From contig NZ_JAGGPU010000004.1 of the NCBI RefSeq assembly GCF_018613605.1, forward strand, positions 310,001 through 374,000: 64,000 bases of DNA, in the 5' to 3' direction. Of this stretch, positions 1 to 9,479 are shown one piece after another; the first letter of the stretch is position 1, and every line of letters starts with the position of its first letter. The translations under genes and the position numbers were made by a program. The stretch is from Pedobacter sp. ISL-64 (GTDB lineage Bacteria; Bacteroidota; Bacteroidia; Sphingobacteriales; Sphingobacteriaceae). The notes beneath the pieces are model-generated. The model did not search any database, was not told where the DNA came from, and worked only from the letters and a program-made list of their open reading frames with translations.

Positions 1-33
1 AGTCCGTCGGGCCTGATTTATAAACGCCCATAA
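1..33 (+). CDS. possible C-terminal end of an upstream gene
   Basis: Frame 1 is open from the first base to a TAA at 31-33 and would encode the tail SPSGLIYKRP. It lies 32 bp before a fasciclin lipoprotein gene on the same strand, so it may be the end of the preceding gene of that operon. Only ten residues are visible, so no family can be assigned and chance is not excluded. Confidence 0.3.
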   Translation, partial: SPSGLIYKRP

Positions 34-65
34 CTAATTGAGCTATAGAACTAATAATATAAATA

Positions 66-1499
66 ATGACTAGAAAATATATCATATATGTTGCCCTGCT
101 CAGTATCAGTGCAGTTTTATATTCCTGTAAAGATAACCTGGAACTTCATAATGAGCTTACCAATGTAGATAACAGTTTAGATCTTGCACAAAAGCTCGAT
201 GCCCAGTCTAACCTAAGTGTTTTTAACGGTTATGTTAAAACTACGGGTTATGATAAGGTGCTTGCGGGTGCGCAAAATTATACGGTTTGGGCACCAACCA
301 ATCAGGCTTTAGCCAGTTTAGATGCAGCAATTGTTTCTGATCCTGCAAAATTAAAAGATTTTGTAGCCAACCATATTGCACTATCTACTTTCCCATTAAA
401 CAAAGAGGGCGATACCACAAGGTTGAAACTGCTTAATAATAAGTTTGGTGTTTTTACCAGCACTAAATTTGAAGATGGCACTGTTTCTGCTGCTGGCCAG
501 TTCGTAAAAAATGGGGTATTGTATACCGTAGATCAGGCTGTTCCAACCAAACAGAATATTTGGGATTATATGCTCAACAGTACTGATGGTGCTTTGCAAA
601 AGAACTACATTAATAATCTGTCGATTACCGTTATCGATACCGCAAACGCTACTGTTATTGGCTATAATGCATTGGGGAATCCAATTTTTGCCCCCAATCC
701 ACCAATGATATCCAGAAATACTTACTGGGTAAATGTAGCCGATTTGAGAGACGAAAGCCAGCAATACACTTATTTTATATTACAGGATGCTGCTTTTACA
801 GCCGAATCGGCAAAACTTTCAACCTATTATCCAAGTGTAAATCCGAATTTGAATGCTTCCTACTTCTTGGTAAAAGATTTAACCGTTAAAGGCGTTTACC
901 CGATTGAAAAGTTGCCAGATACACTGATTTCTTTACAAGGCGTAAAAGTGCCAGTCAATAAGGCTAATATTATCCGTTCGTACCGGGCCAGTAACGGGAT
1001 GGTGCATGTTGTAAATGCGCTGCCTTTCCGTTTAAAAGATAAAATACCAGAATTTAAAATCGAAGGTGAAAAACCACAATTCGTTAGTGCTGCACGTACA
1101 CTTTTATACCGCACAAAGCTTGATAATTTAGGGAAAACCTTTAACGATATTGAGGTTTATGACCATAAGTATGCCGAATTTGGTGTGTTTTATACTAAAG
1201 CCAATTTACCGGTAGTAAAATATAAAGTTTACGCAAGGGCCATTTCTGGTTTGCCTGGCGACCCACAGGTGGCGGCGTTTACACAGCGTTACTTCTTTTT
1301 TAACCCTGCCACAGTAAGTTATACTTTGTTTTATACCCATCTGGTAAATCCCTTAACCTATAACGAAACCTACTTAGGAGAATACACTCCGGCACAGTTT
1401 GGCAATTTTCAGGTGAGGTTAACCGCCGCAAACAGTACGAATGTAAATGTGAGTACGCTCATATTGGATTATCTACGCTTCGAACCAGTTTTACCTTAA
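66..1499 (+). CDS. fasciclin (FAS1) domain lipoprotein
   Basis: This 477-residue protein has a lipoprotein signal: a hydrophobic stretch ending in LYSC, with Cys21 as the likely lipidated residue, so it should be membrane-anchored and surface or periplasmic. Residues about 45-160 form a FAS1-like domain, with the first conserved block at TVWAPTNQAL and the second at NGVLYTVDQAV. A weaker second FAS1-like block ends near NGMVHVVNALPF (about residue 320), followed by a beta-rich C-terminal domain of about 140 residues. The gene ends 2 bp before a SusC gene and is followed by SusD. FAS1 proteins are common accessory lipoproteins in Bacteroidota SusCD loci, where they probably help bind a substrate or matrix. 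The substrate cannot be read from the sequence. Confidence 0.85.
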   Translation: MTRKYIIYVALLSISAVLYSCKDNLELHNELTNVDNSLDLAQKLDAQSNLSVFNGYVKTTGYDKVLAGAQNYTVWAPTNQALASLDAAIVSDPAKLKDFVANHIALSTFPLNKEGDTTRLKLLNNKFGVFTSTKFEDGTVSAAGQFVKNGVLYTVDQAVPTKQNIWDYMLNSTDGALQKNYINNLSITVIDTANATVIGYNALGNPIFAPNPPMISRNTYWVNVADLRDESQQYTYFILQDAAFTAESAKLSTYYPSVNPNLNASYFLVKDLTVKGVYPIEKLPDTLISLQGVKVPVNKANIIRSYRASNGMVHVVNALPFRLKDKIPEFKIEGEKPQFVSAARTLLYRTKLDNLGKTFNDIEVYDHKYAEFGVFYTKANLPVVKYKVYARAISGLPGDPQVAAFTQRYFFFNPATVSYTLFYTHLVNPLTYNETYLGEYTPAQFGNFQVRLTAANSTNVNVSTLILDYLRFEPVLP

Positions 1500-1501
1500 T
1501 T

Positions 1502-4500
1502 ATGAATCTTGCTTTCAAAAAAAATACTATGTATAATTTTACAACGATAAAAAAAGTTTGGGGCATATTGCTTTGCTTACTGGTGTTTGGCTTAGCTGCA
1601 CAGGCACAGGAAGTAGATTCGATGAAAACCGAAACAGATACCACTACCGTAAAAGTAAAGGCCCGCGCAGTTAAGGGTGAAAAAATAAGGGGTGTTGTGC
1701 TCGATGGAAATACCAATAAGCCTTTAGTGGGCATTAATATCACGGTTACTGGTTTTAATGCCGCCATTACCGACGAAAAAGGAAGGTTTACTGTAGTGGT
1801 ACCCGATTATAAGGCCAGCATTATTATTTCGGGTAATGGTTTCCAAACCAAGGTGCTACCAGTTTATAAAGACAAAGAAATCAGAACCAAACTTTACCCG
1901 TTATCATTTGCCTCGGTTTACAACGAGGTAGTTACGCCGATAGGTACGGTTTCACAGGCACGGGCAATACCCGCTATCAGTAATGTGAGTTTGCAAGGCA
2001 ACTGGGCCAGTAATTCTGAAAGTGTAATGAGTTACGTTCAGGGCAGGGCAGCAGGAGTTAAAGTTACCAGGCGCTCAGGAACGCCTGGTGTAGGTGCCGA
2101 TGTGCTCATTAGAGGGTTTAACTCTCTGTATGCTACAAATCAGCCTTTATATGTGGTTGATGGTATGATTTTCGATGCCAATAATTACGGTACTTCGCTA
2201 ATTAAAGGTCATGTTAACAATCCGCTTCAATTTATCGATGTTCGGGATATTGAAAATATCAGCATCATTAAAGACGCGGCTTTGGCAGCTACTTATGGAG
2301 TGAAAGCGGCAAATGGGGTGGTGTTAATTACCACCAACCGTGCACACGATCTGGCTACCAATATCGATTTTTCTGGTTACGCAGGTTTCAATTTCAAGCC
2401 TAAAAACTTACCTGTAATGGGGGCTTCTGATTATAGGTTATATCTTTCTGATATTTTAAAAAGTCAGGGGTTAAGCAATAGTGCCATTGCCGCAAAACCT
2501 TATATGAACGACAGTCCAACCAATCCCGATTATTTTAAATACCACAACGAAACGAATTGGCAGAATGAAGTATTAAAAAGCAGTTTCGATCAGAACTATT
2601 TTTTAAAGGTAACCGGTGGCGATAATATTGCGAAGTATGCACTTTCTGCTGCTTATGCCAGAGATAGGGGCGTAATTGATAGCACTGATAATTTAAAATA
2701 CAGTACGCGCTTTAATAGTGATTTAAACCTGACTAAAAAACTGCAGGGAAGCACCAGTTTATCATTTACCTATACCGAACAGCGTTTAAAAGACCAGGGA
2801 ATTGCTCCGATAACCAACCCACTGTTTCTAGCTTTGGTTAAATCGCCTTTTATGGCCAGAAATGAAATAAATTCGACTGGGGCCGTTTCACCAAATTTAG
2901 CGGATTACGATACTTTACAGGTGAGTAATCCACGAGCTTTAATCGAGAAAGGACAAAATTTAAAAAAGGCTTATCGATTTTATGGAAACATCAATTTCGA
3001 TTTTACTTTCAATAAAAACTTTAAACTATCTAACCTAAGTGGTGTAACTTACGATAAAACACAGGAAACGCTTTTTATTCCAAGAAAAGGAGTAACCAAC
3101 GATACGCTTTCCAATTATGTAGGCGATAGCCGTTTGGGTACTCAGGTAGGGAGGTTTTTTAATGTGTTTAACGATCTGCGCTTAACTTACGATCAATCTT
3201 TTGGCTCATATAGTAAATTACATGCAATTGTAGGTACCCGATATTCGCAGAGCGAAAGCGAGCAGGACTATGCTTTGGGTTTTAACTCTGCAACAGATGA
3301 ATTGATTAGCATTGGTAACAGTAATGCCGCTTTTAGAACATTTGGTGGTGATATTGGGAAATGGCGTACGCTGAACAATTACCTGTCTGCCAATTATAGC
3401 TATGCCGATAAATACCTGGTTAATTTCTCAATGGCTGTTGATGGATCTTCGCGCTTTGGTGCAAAGGCCGATCAGGGTTTCTTAAACTTCGATGATGGTT
3501 TGAGGATTAATGGAAGCCGTTATGCCGTTTTACCCGCTGTTGGTGCTGCCTGGGTAATCTCTTCAGAGAAATTTATGCGCAACTTACACCGTGTTGACCT
3601 TTTGAAATTAAGAATGAGCTATGGTTTAGTTGGAAATGATGATGTTGGGAATTATACCGCCAGAAAATATTATACCTCTCAAAATGTATTGGGCATCAGG
3701 GGTATCGTAACCGGAAATTTTGCTAATCCCAATCTACAATGGGAAACCGTACGCAAGTTTAATACCGGTATAGATGGTTCCTTTTTTAGTGAGCGCCTAA
3801 GCATCAGCTTAGATTATTGGAGAAACAGCACTAAAAATATGCTAAGCTATCAATTGCTAAGTGTTGTTACGGGTACTGCTTCTTTTATCAACAACAATGG
3901 TGGCATGCAGACAAATGGTTTAGATTTAGCCTTAAACGGCCGGATTCTGAATGAAAAATTAAAATGGGATGCGGGTTTAACCATCGGTACATCAACCAAT
4001 AAAATTACCAGTTTACCTGATGGAAATTCAGTTATAACCAGTTATGTAGGTGGTGCTTACATCAGCCAGGTTGGTCAGTCGTCCAATCAGTTTTACGGTT
4101 ATAAAACCAATGGTGTTTTTGCAACCAATGCAGAGGCCACTGCCTCAGGTTTATCTAGCCGCAACAGTTTGGGAGCACTTGTACCATTTACAGGGGGTGA
4201 TGTAAAGTTTACCGATAGCAATGGCGATAAGATTATTGACGATGCCGACCGCACCGTTATTGGTAATCCTAATCCGAATTTATTTGGAAACTTTAACAAT
4301 ACCTTCACTTACAAAAACTGGAGTTTAGATGCTTTAATCACTTTTGTCAGCGGTAACGACGTTTACAATTATACGAGGGCACAGCTAGAATCTGGAAGTA
4401 CTTATTACAACCAAACACCAAATATTGGCAACAGGTGGAAAGGTGATGGACAAGTTACGTCGGTACCAAAAGCTACTTATGGTGATCCGGTAGGGAATGC

Positions 4501-4762
4501 CCGTTTTTCTGACCGCTGGATAGAAGATGGCTCTTATTTACGTTTGCGAACCATTAATGTAACCTATAATGTACCCTTAAAACTGAAAGCCATTAAGTAC
4601 GCAAAAATTTATGCTACGGCTAACAACCTGTTTACTGTAACCAATTATTTAGGCTATGATCCGGAATTTAGTAACTCAGGAAGTTTATTTAGCCAGGGCG
4701 TAGATACCACCCTTGAGCCGCAATTCAGGTCGTTTCAGCTAGGTGTTAGAGTTGGATTATAA
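1502..4762 (+). CDS. SusC/RagA-family TonB-dependent outer-membrane transporter
   Basis: This 1086-residue SusC-like transporter should import a large substrate across the outer membrane using TonB energy. A signal peptide ends near AAQA-QE. Residues about 55-130 form a carboxypeptidase-regulatory-like domain (KIRGVVLDGNTNKPLVGINI). The plug follows, with the typical SVMSYVQGRAAGVKV, VLIRGFNSL, YVVDGMIFD and IENISIIKDAALAATYG blocks. The rest is a beta-barrel ending in a short strand at the C terminus. It has no STN domain, so unlike the SusC at 30.9 kb it is not built to signal to an anti-sigma factor. The first ATG gives nine extra residues before a second ATG at 1529, which directly precedes the signal peptide and may be the real start. 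It pairs with the SusD gene 17 bp downstream. Confidence 0.95.
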   Translation: MNLAFKKNTMYNFTTIKKVWGILLCLLVFGLAAQAQEVDSMKTETDTTTVKVKARAVKGEKIRGVVLDGNTNKPLVGINITVTGFNAAITDEKGRFTVVVPDYKASIIISGNGFQTKVLPVYKDKEIRTKLYPLSFASVYNEVVTPIGTVSQARAIPAISNVSLQGNWASNSESVMSYVQGRAAGVKVTRRSGTPGVGADVLIRGFNSLYATNQPLYVVDGMIFDANNYGTSLIKGHVNNPLQFIDVRDIENISIIKDAALAATYGVKAANGVVLITTNRAHDLATNIDFSGYAGFNFKPKNLPVMGASDYRLYLSDILKSQGLSNSAIAAKPYMNDSPTNPDYFKYHNETNWQNEVLKSSFDQNYFLKVTGGDNIAKYALSAAYARDRGVIDSTDNLKYSTRFNSDLNLTKKLQGSTSLSFTYTEQRLKDQGIAPITNPLFLALVKSPFMARNEINSTGAVSPNLADYDTLQVSNPRALIEKGQNLKKAYRFYGNINFDFTFNKNFKLSNLSGVTYDKTQETLFIPRKGVTNDTLSNYVGDSRLGTQVGRFFNVFNDLRLTYDQSFGSYSKLHAIVGTRYSQSESEQDYALGFNSATDELISIGNSNAAFRTFGGDIGKWRTLNNYLSANYSYADKYLVNFSMAVDGSSRFGAKADQGFLNFDDGLRINGSRYAVLPAVGAAWVISSEKFMRNLHRVDLLKLRMSYGLVGNDDVGNYTARKYYTSQNVLGIRGIVTGNFANPNLQWETVRKFNTGIDGSFFSERLSISLDYWRNSTKNMLSYQLLSVVTGTASFINNNGGMQTNGLDLALNGRILNEKLKWDAGLTIGTSTNKITSLPDGNSVITSYVGGAYISQVGQSSNQFYGYKTNGVFATNAEATASGLSSRNSLGALVPFTGGDVKFTDSNGDKIIDDADRTVIGNPNPNLFGNFNNTFTYKNWSLDALITFVSGNDVYNYTRAQLESGSTYYNQTPNIGNRWKGDGQVTSVPKATYGDPVGNARFSDRWIEDGSYLRLRTINVTYNVPLKLKAIKYAKIYATANNLFTVTNYLGYDPEFSNSGSLFSQGVDTTLEPQFRSFQLGVRVGL

Positions 4763-4779
4763 TTAAGAAAGATATACTC

Positions 4780-6513
4780 ATGAAAATGAACATAAATAAA
4801 AAAATTGCATCCCTTTTGCTGTTGGGTATTTTATCGGCAGGTTCGTGGTCTTGCAAAAAAATGCTTGACATACCAACCGAAGATAAATTGGATAGTGTAA
4901 ATGCTTTTAAAACAGTATCTGATGCAGATGCGGCGGTTATCGGTATTTACGGCCAGTTTTTGGGCCTGGAAAAACTGTATATCCTGCAGAACGAACTGCG
5001 TGGAGATTTAATGGATGTTACCTCCAAATCAAGTACCGATCTGCAGGAGTTATCATCACATACCGAAACAAAAAACAATCAATATGTTGATCCAAGACCA
5101 TATTATCAGGTGATTGTGAATTGTAACGATGTGCTTAAAAACTTTAAAATGATGGTCGATGATCGCCGGATGAGTGTTGATGATTACAACAAACGCTATT
5201 CAGATATTGCCACGTTGAGGAGCTGGATTTATCTGCATTTAGGTATTCAATATGGTAGTGTACCATATATTACCGATGCGATAGAAACGGTAGATGATTT
5301 GAAAAACCTGGCCAATTACCCAAAAACACCGTTTGATCAGCTCTTGGATAAATTAATTGCCTTTAACGAGAGCTTGCCATATAAGGAAGCTTATGCTTAT
5401 CCAACAGGAACATCCTTACTGGTTACCATTGATGCTAATAGTACCCAAAAATTGTTTGCTTCCAAAGCCTTTCTATTAGGCGATCTTTACTTATGGAAAG
5501 GCAATTATATTAAAGCAGCCGAAAATTATGCCAAGCTGATGAACGCCGAAAATGGCAATGCAAATGATAACTTTAGATTTAACTTTTACAAAATCAATAA
5601 CTCTGGTGATGTGGCGTATGCCAATTTAGCCGTTCTGTTTAGCAGAAGCGGGCAAGATCCTACCAGTTTAATCAATAGTTTAGATGCCGGCTGGCGTGCT
5701 ATTTTTGCCTTGCCAACCACCTCGAGTCCATGGAGCACCGAGTGGTTATGGGCAATGCCTTATAATACCGCCTTTAAACCTGTAAACCCAATGATTGATT
5801 TGTGTTCGCCGCTTAAAAGCTATCAGATAAAACCTTCGCAGGCTATAAAAGACTTGTGGAATAGCCAGGTTACTACTAGCGGTGTTCCTTTCGATCCGAG
5901 GAGCAAATTATCGTTCAATGCTTCGGCCATGGGCGAAGAAATTACCAAATTAACCGATAACGGTGGGAAATGGGGCATTTATCGTGCATCACTATTACAC
6001 CTGCGTTTTTCGGAAGCTGCCAATAGAGATGGACAGACCAAGTTAGGCTGGGCATTGTTAAACACGGGAATCAGAAATACTTATTATGTAGGTACGTTTA
6101 CAGCTGGCGCCCAGGCACCAGTTTCGGTAGCCGAGTTAAATACCATGATAACGCCTTATCCACAAACTTCACCATATTATTTCGATGCCAGAAAAAATAA
6201 CGATGTTTCGGGTACCTGGTACCGTAACTGTGGCATTAGGGGTAGGGCAGTGTTAAATGCTATCGATGTGAGTTACCAGACAGATATGCTTGGTTTGGAA
6301 GGCAAATTAATTGATGAGGCCGCATTGGAGCTTGCTTTTGAAGGTAACCGCTGGCCTGATTTGGTCCGTATTGCCCGAAGACAGAATAACCCAGCCTTTT
6401 TAGCAGATCGCATTTACCAAAAGCTGTTAAAAGCAGGTAACCCTAATGCAAGCCTTGCCAGGCAAAAATTAATGGATCCGGCTAACTGGTACTTGCCGTT
6501 TGATTGGAAATAG
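4780..6513 (+). CDS. SusD/RagB-family nutrient-binding lipoprotein
   Basis: This 577-residue lipoprotein forms the substrate-capturing lid over the neighbouring SusC barrel. Its signal ends in SWSC with the acylated cysteine at residue 25, followed by the usual SusD opening (KKMLDIPTEDKLDSVNAFKT, DADAAVIGIYGQF). The body is helical with TPR-like segments (KAFLLGDLYLWKGNYIKAAENYAKLM), and the C-terminal region has the family block ELAFEGNRWPDLVRIARR. Two ATG codons lie close together (MKM), and either could be the start. It is the last gene of the fasciclin-SusC-SusD set. No glycosidase or peptidase is visible beside it to suggest the substrate. Confidence 0.94.
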   Translation: MKMNINKKIASLLLLGILSAGSWSCKKMLDIPTEDKLDSVNAFKTVSDADAAVIGIYGQFLGLEKLYILQNELRGDLMDVTSKSSTDLQELSSHTETKNNQYVDPRPYYQVIVNCNDVLKNFKMMVDDRRMSVDDYNKRYSDIATLRSWIYLHLGIQYGSVPYITDAIETVDDLKNLANYPKTPFDQLLDKLIAFNESLPYKEAYAYPTGTSLLVTIDANSTQKLFASKAFLLGDLYLWKGNYIKAAENYAKLMNAENGNANDNFRFNFYKINNSGDVAYANLAVLFSRSGQDPTSLINSLDAGWRAIFALPTTSSPWSTEWLWAMPYNTAFKPVNPMIDLCSPLKSYQIKPSQAIKDLWNSQVTTSGVPFDPRSKLSFNASAMGEEITKLTDNGGKWGIYRASLLHLRFSEAANRDGQTKLGWALLNTGIRNTYYVGTFTAGAQAPVSVAELNTMITPYPQTSPYYFDARKNNDVSGTWYRNCGIRGRAVLNAIDVSYQTDMLGLEGKLIDEAALELAFEGNRWPDLVRIARRQNNPAFLADRIYQKLLKAGNPNASLARQKLMDPANWYLPFDWK

Positions 6514-6523
6514 AAAAATAAAT

Positions 6524-6888
6524 AAGAGGTTGCATCATAATGGCGATTTCACCTCAAATGCTGTCATGTTGTCCAAAGGACTCCTACGGAGAGCTTGTCG
6601 AAACACCTTAAAGAGTACTTAAGATAGCAACTCCATAAGAGGCCCTTCGACAGGCTACCATTGACAGATCTCTTAAGAAAGGTCGTCATTGCGAGGAACG
6701 AAGCAATCTTAATGCGCACGCTAGTAGCGATCGTTGTAAGATTGCTTCGTCGGCTGAAAAAGCCTTCTCGCAATGACGATTCCTCGCCGTTTACAATACG
6801 ATAAAAACCCTTCTGTCATTTATATTGATTTTTATAAAATAAATTACCCCTCAGGATGACAAAACTATATTTATGGATGCAACCTGTT
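6524..6888. repeat. MITE-like element, AAGAGG terminal-repeat family, copy 1
   Basis: The gap after SusD is filled by an element bounded by imperfect inverted repeats. The left end reads AAGAGGTTGCATCATAA. The right end, read in reverse complement, is AACAGGTTGCATCCATAA. Inside lie fragments of the common sequences GAGCTTGTCGAA and CCTTCGACAGGCT and a long hairpin (separate entry). There is no transposase. The same kind of ends bracket elements at 50.9 and 56.1 kb. No clear target duplication was found. Confidence 0.6.
6682..6780. repeat. long REP-like hairpin (GTCATTGCGAGGAACGAAGC type)
   Basis: The arms are CGTCATTGCGAG..ACGAAGCAATCTTA (about 6684-6711) and its near complement TAAGATTGCTTCGTCGGC..CTCGCAATGACG (about 6737-6779), with a loop of about 25 bp. 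The right arm carries an insertion that itself forms a small hairpin (GGCTGAAAAAGCC). A second copy is at about 47006-47105, where the loop is in the opposite orientation. Confidence 0.75.
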
Positions 6889-6895
6889 ATTATTA

Positions 6896-7651
6896 TTAAA
6901 AAGCTTCTAGGTCCAAAATCTGTGCCTTGTATGCTGCAGGAAGAATTAAGTTTCTTAACGGTTTGTTCACCCTCAGTTTCCTGCTTATTTTGTATAAAAT
7001 AAGTATTGGTTTAATGGGTTTTCCTTCCCCCAGTTTAAGCAATTCTTTCACTTTAAGTGGGACGATGAGTGCTTGTATTTTTCGCATTAATAAATACCTC
7101 AGCGCACCCAGGTGTTTTTTGTACTGATCAAAAAGATCATGAGAAAAGCAACTATAAATTAAATTTTCCTGTAGCTGTTGTTCATGCATCATTTGCCAGG
7201 CCGCAAAATTACCAGGAAGTCCATTTATTTTCATGCGGCATCCAACTTGATAGAAAGTAGTAAATATTTCTTCCTTTTCTGTTAAAGTAAGTTTTCTTTC
7301 CAGCACTTCGAAAGCACGGATAGAATAGTCAATCAGCATGAATAATACGTCTCTATAGGCCCAATCTGGAATTTTAGCACTTCTCCCGGCTTCAACATGC
7401 TGATGGATCATGGTAATCTGATCTATCGCTGCATTGGCTTCAGTTAAAGTGGAAAACACGATTTTTTGCGCGTAGGCAACAGTAGAAAATAATCTTCCCA
7501 GTGGATCTTTAGGCAGTTTGCCGGTAAAATACAACCAATCAACAGCTTTATTCAGACTAAATTCTGCTGCGGCGCCGGCAAAAATAAAAAGCACAACATC
7601 TGTGTTGCCCCATATTTTCCTTACGATAGAATGTTTGTTTACAAAGTCCAT
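6896..7651 (-). CDS. MpaB/DUF2236-family oxygenase-like protein
   Basis: The 251-residue protein matches the family of ER-bound oxygenase MpaB and latex-clearing rubber oxygenase (DUF2236), whose studied members are b-type haem enzymes. Visible family blocks are GRLFSTVAYAQKIVFST (about 52-68), ITMIHQHVEAG (79-89), a segment ending in ERKLTLTEKEE, and LPGNFAAWQMM. Arg53, Thr57 and the histidines at 83 and 85 sit where such enzymes carry haem-pocket residues, but that placement is inferred. A hydrophobic stretch near residues 18-30 may contact the membrane. It is the last gene of the exosortase operon, starting 13 bp inside the preceding gene, so it is translationally coupled to it. Its substrate and its link to exosortase function are unknown. 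Confidence 0.7.
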   Translation of the reverse strand: MDFVNKHSIVRKIWGNTDVVLFIFAGAAAEFSLNKAVDWLYFTGKLPKDPLGRLFSTVAYAQKIVFSTLTEANAAIDQITMIHQHVEAGRSAKIPDWAYRDVLFMLIDYSIRAFEVLERKLTLTEKEEIFTTFYQVGCRMKINGLPGNFAAWQMMHEQQLQENLIYSCFSHDLFDQYKKHLGALRYLLMRKIQALIVPLKVKELLKLGEGKPIKPILILYKISRKLRVNKPLRNLILPAAYKAQILDLEAF

Positions 7652-8145
7652 AATCCATAATGCTCTTCTAATATTTCAATTTTTTTGATGTTGATGCGGC
7701 ATAGTATCAGCGGGATAACGCCGATGATACCAAAAGAACAGTCTATCATTTGCCAAAATACTGGAATGTGGCGGATGTTTCCGGCAATTAAGGCCAATGG
7801 AATAATCGAGACACAACAGATGATACCAAATTCGATTACCCATTTGTTTTTGATAGGATCTTTTAATGGGCCGATAAAAAGCACGGCCAGCATGATGTGT
7901 GCAAAAGCCAGCCAATCGGTGCCATAACTTAAAAAAGCATAACGTAAGTTGGTCACTTTAAGTCCCTGATAAACTGCTTCAATCCAGTTTTGAAGACAAC
8001 TTGGTAAAATTGTACTGTATTTAACCAGATAGGCCATTTCGGTCTCTAACGGAAAAGCGGTTAATCCGCTTATTGTCAATCCGACAATGATTGTGCAGAC
8101 GTATATTTTGGAACTTCGCCTTAATTTTTTTTCTTCCGTAGTCAT
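7639..8145 (-). CDS. small polytopic membrane protein of the exosortase operon
   Basis: No named family was recognised for this 168-residue protein. It has a short charged N terminus (TTEEKKLRRSSK) and about four hydrophobic segments: near residues 13-30, 78-92, 104-121 and 130-148. It is therefore an inner-membrane protein. Its ATG overlaps the exosortase stop codon in an ATGA arrangement, and its own 3' end overlaps the MpaB-like gene by 13 bp, so the three genes are translationally coupled. The position suggests an accessory role to XrtN or to the oxygenase, but nothing in the sequence gives a reaction. Confidence 0.75.
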   Translation of the reverse strand: MTTEEKKLRRSSKIYVCTIIVGLTISGLTAFPLETEMAYLVKYSTILPSCLQNWIEAVYQGLKVTNLRYAFLSYGTDWLAFAHIMLAVLFIGPLKDPIKNKWVIEFGIICCVSIIPLALIAGNIRHIPVFWQMIDCSFGIIGVIPLILCRINIKKIEILEEHYGLWTL

Positions 8146-9479
8146 GGCTTACCGGTTAAATAATATTGATTTTCAAGTAATTGCACCACTTGGTGGTGAA
8201 GGTCTTTACGATTGTTCGCATTTACATTCACCAGATAAAAAAGCTTCGATCCCATTGCTCCAGTCCATCTCCAAAATAACTGATCAATACTCTTGACCGT
8301 GCCATTATCAAACCACCAGGCAGCATAAATCCGATCAGTTCCTTTACTGAGGATGGCGGTGTAAATTTCAGTATTAGCTACTTTTTCTTTTTTAATATTA
8401 TTAAAATCATAACCACTGCCTGTCCAACATAGTTTAGGGTCGTGCCCGGGAACATAAAATGCAGCAGGCTTGATATAAATTAAGGCTTCGTTATTTTCGA
8501 ACTTGGATATTCCTGTTTCCAATTGTTTCTTCTTGAAGCCGGCTAATTGAATTTGATTGTTTATAGGCGTCAATTGATCGGCTTTTACAATATTCCGAGC
8601 GATAAAAATTAGCAAAGCCATTAAGGTAATATGTAATAACGGAAACCTGATATTATAACTTCCTGACCTGCTTTGAATAGAAATCTGTTTGACCCTGGAA
8701 AAGCGTCTGATGATAACTTTAGAAATAAATATTAATGGTAGGATAACATAAATAGATAAGCAGATTAGCCCAATCGCATTATGAAAAACGGTACCAGGCA
8801 TACTTTTGAAAAGTACCAGTAACAAGATCCTGAAAAAATTGCTGCAGATGTTTAATCCGATAGTTAGGAAAAACAGCCCGCCAACCAGTATAAATGGCAG
8901 CTGTTTATCGGTCTGTTTTTGGTGATATACCAATAAGAATAAACAGATGATGAGCGAAATAACAAGCATATTTAAGCCTGCACAAGCCGGATCTACCGCA
9001 AAACTATGTTTTTCGAGTTCAATAATATTCCCGAGGGCAGTGGCATGCACGCCTATTGTATTAAGAAGCTCAGTTACCTTAGTCGTAAGCCATAAGCGGA
9101 TGGGGAAATCTACAATAGAGATCAGATATTTAAATACCGGAGAAAGGAGAAAAAGTAAAAACAAAAAGGCTTCGCTTAACTTACCCAGGCTATTTTCTAT
9201 TAATAATAATGTAGCAAATAACAATGCAATAAAAAACAAGGTCTTAACTGGTATACAAATAGCTAAAACAATTGTTATAACAGCAGGGATTAAGTACCTT
9301 AATGAGAATTGACCACGGTTAAGATCACAGATAAATGGCGCAAGTAACAGACCTGCATATAAATTTATACCCCAGTTTAAAAAGCCAGGTAGAAACCATA
9401 AAAATATAATAAGATACACGAAACTTATTCCCGCAAGCACAAAGGGAAGGACTGGTTTTTTGAGATCGATAACTAACAT
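8142..9479 (-). CDS. xrtN: exosortase XrtN fused to an EpsI-like C-terminal domain
   Basis: Exosortases are integral-membrane transpeptidase-like enzymes that recognise a PEP-type C-terminal signal. This 445-residue protein has about eight hydrophobic segments in its first 250 residues and keeps the family catalytic triad: Cys166 in DPACAGLN, Arg217 in NFFRILLL and His233 in FHNAIGL. Residues about 285-440 form an EpsI-like periplasmic domain with PGHDPKLCWTGSGYDF and YAAWWFDNGT, which in other bacteria is often a separate protein. It overlaps the VIT-domain gene upstream by 7 bp and the small membrane gene downstream by 4 bp. The paired VIT-domain target identifies the subtype as XrtN, a single-substrate Bacteroidota exosortase. 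Confidence 0.9.
   Translation of the reverse strand: MLVIDLKKPVLPFVLAGISFVYLIIFLWFLPGFLNWGINLYAGLLLAPFICDLNRGQFSLRYLIPAVITIVLAICIPVKTLFFIALLFATLLLIENSLGKLSEAFLFLLFLLSPVFKYLISIVDFPIRLWLTTKVTELLNTIGVHATALGNIIELEKHSFAVDPACAGLNMLVISLIICLFLLVYHQKQTDKQLPFILVGGLFFLTIGLNICSNFFRILLLVLFKSMPGTVFHNAIGLICLSIYVILPLIFISKVIIRRFSRVKQISIQSRSGSYNIRFPLLHITLMALLIFIARNIVKADQLTPINNQIQLAGFKKKQLETGISKFENNEALIYIKPAAFYVPGHDPKLCWTGSGYDFNNIKKEKVANTEIYTAILSKGTDRIYAAWWFDNGTVKSIDQLFWRWTGAMGSKLFYLVNVNANNRKDLHHQVVQLLENQYYLTGKP

Noticed and set aside
6564..6773. 69-codon minus-strand frame
   Set aside because: Entirely inside the MITE-like element at 6524-6888, made of hairpin sequence.
8947..9312. 121-codon plus-strand frame
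   Set aside because: Antisense to the exosortase gene, whose catalytic motifs establish the minus-strand reading.
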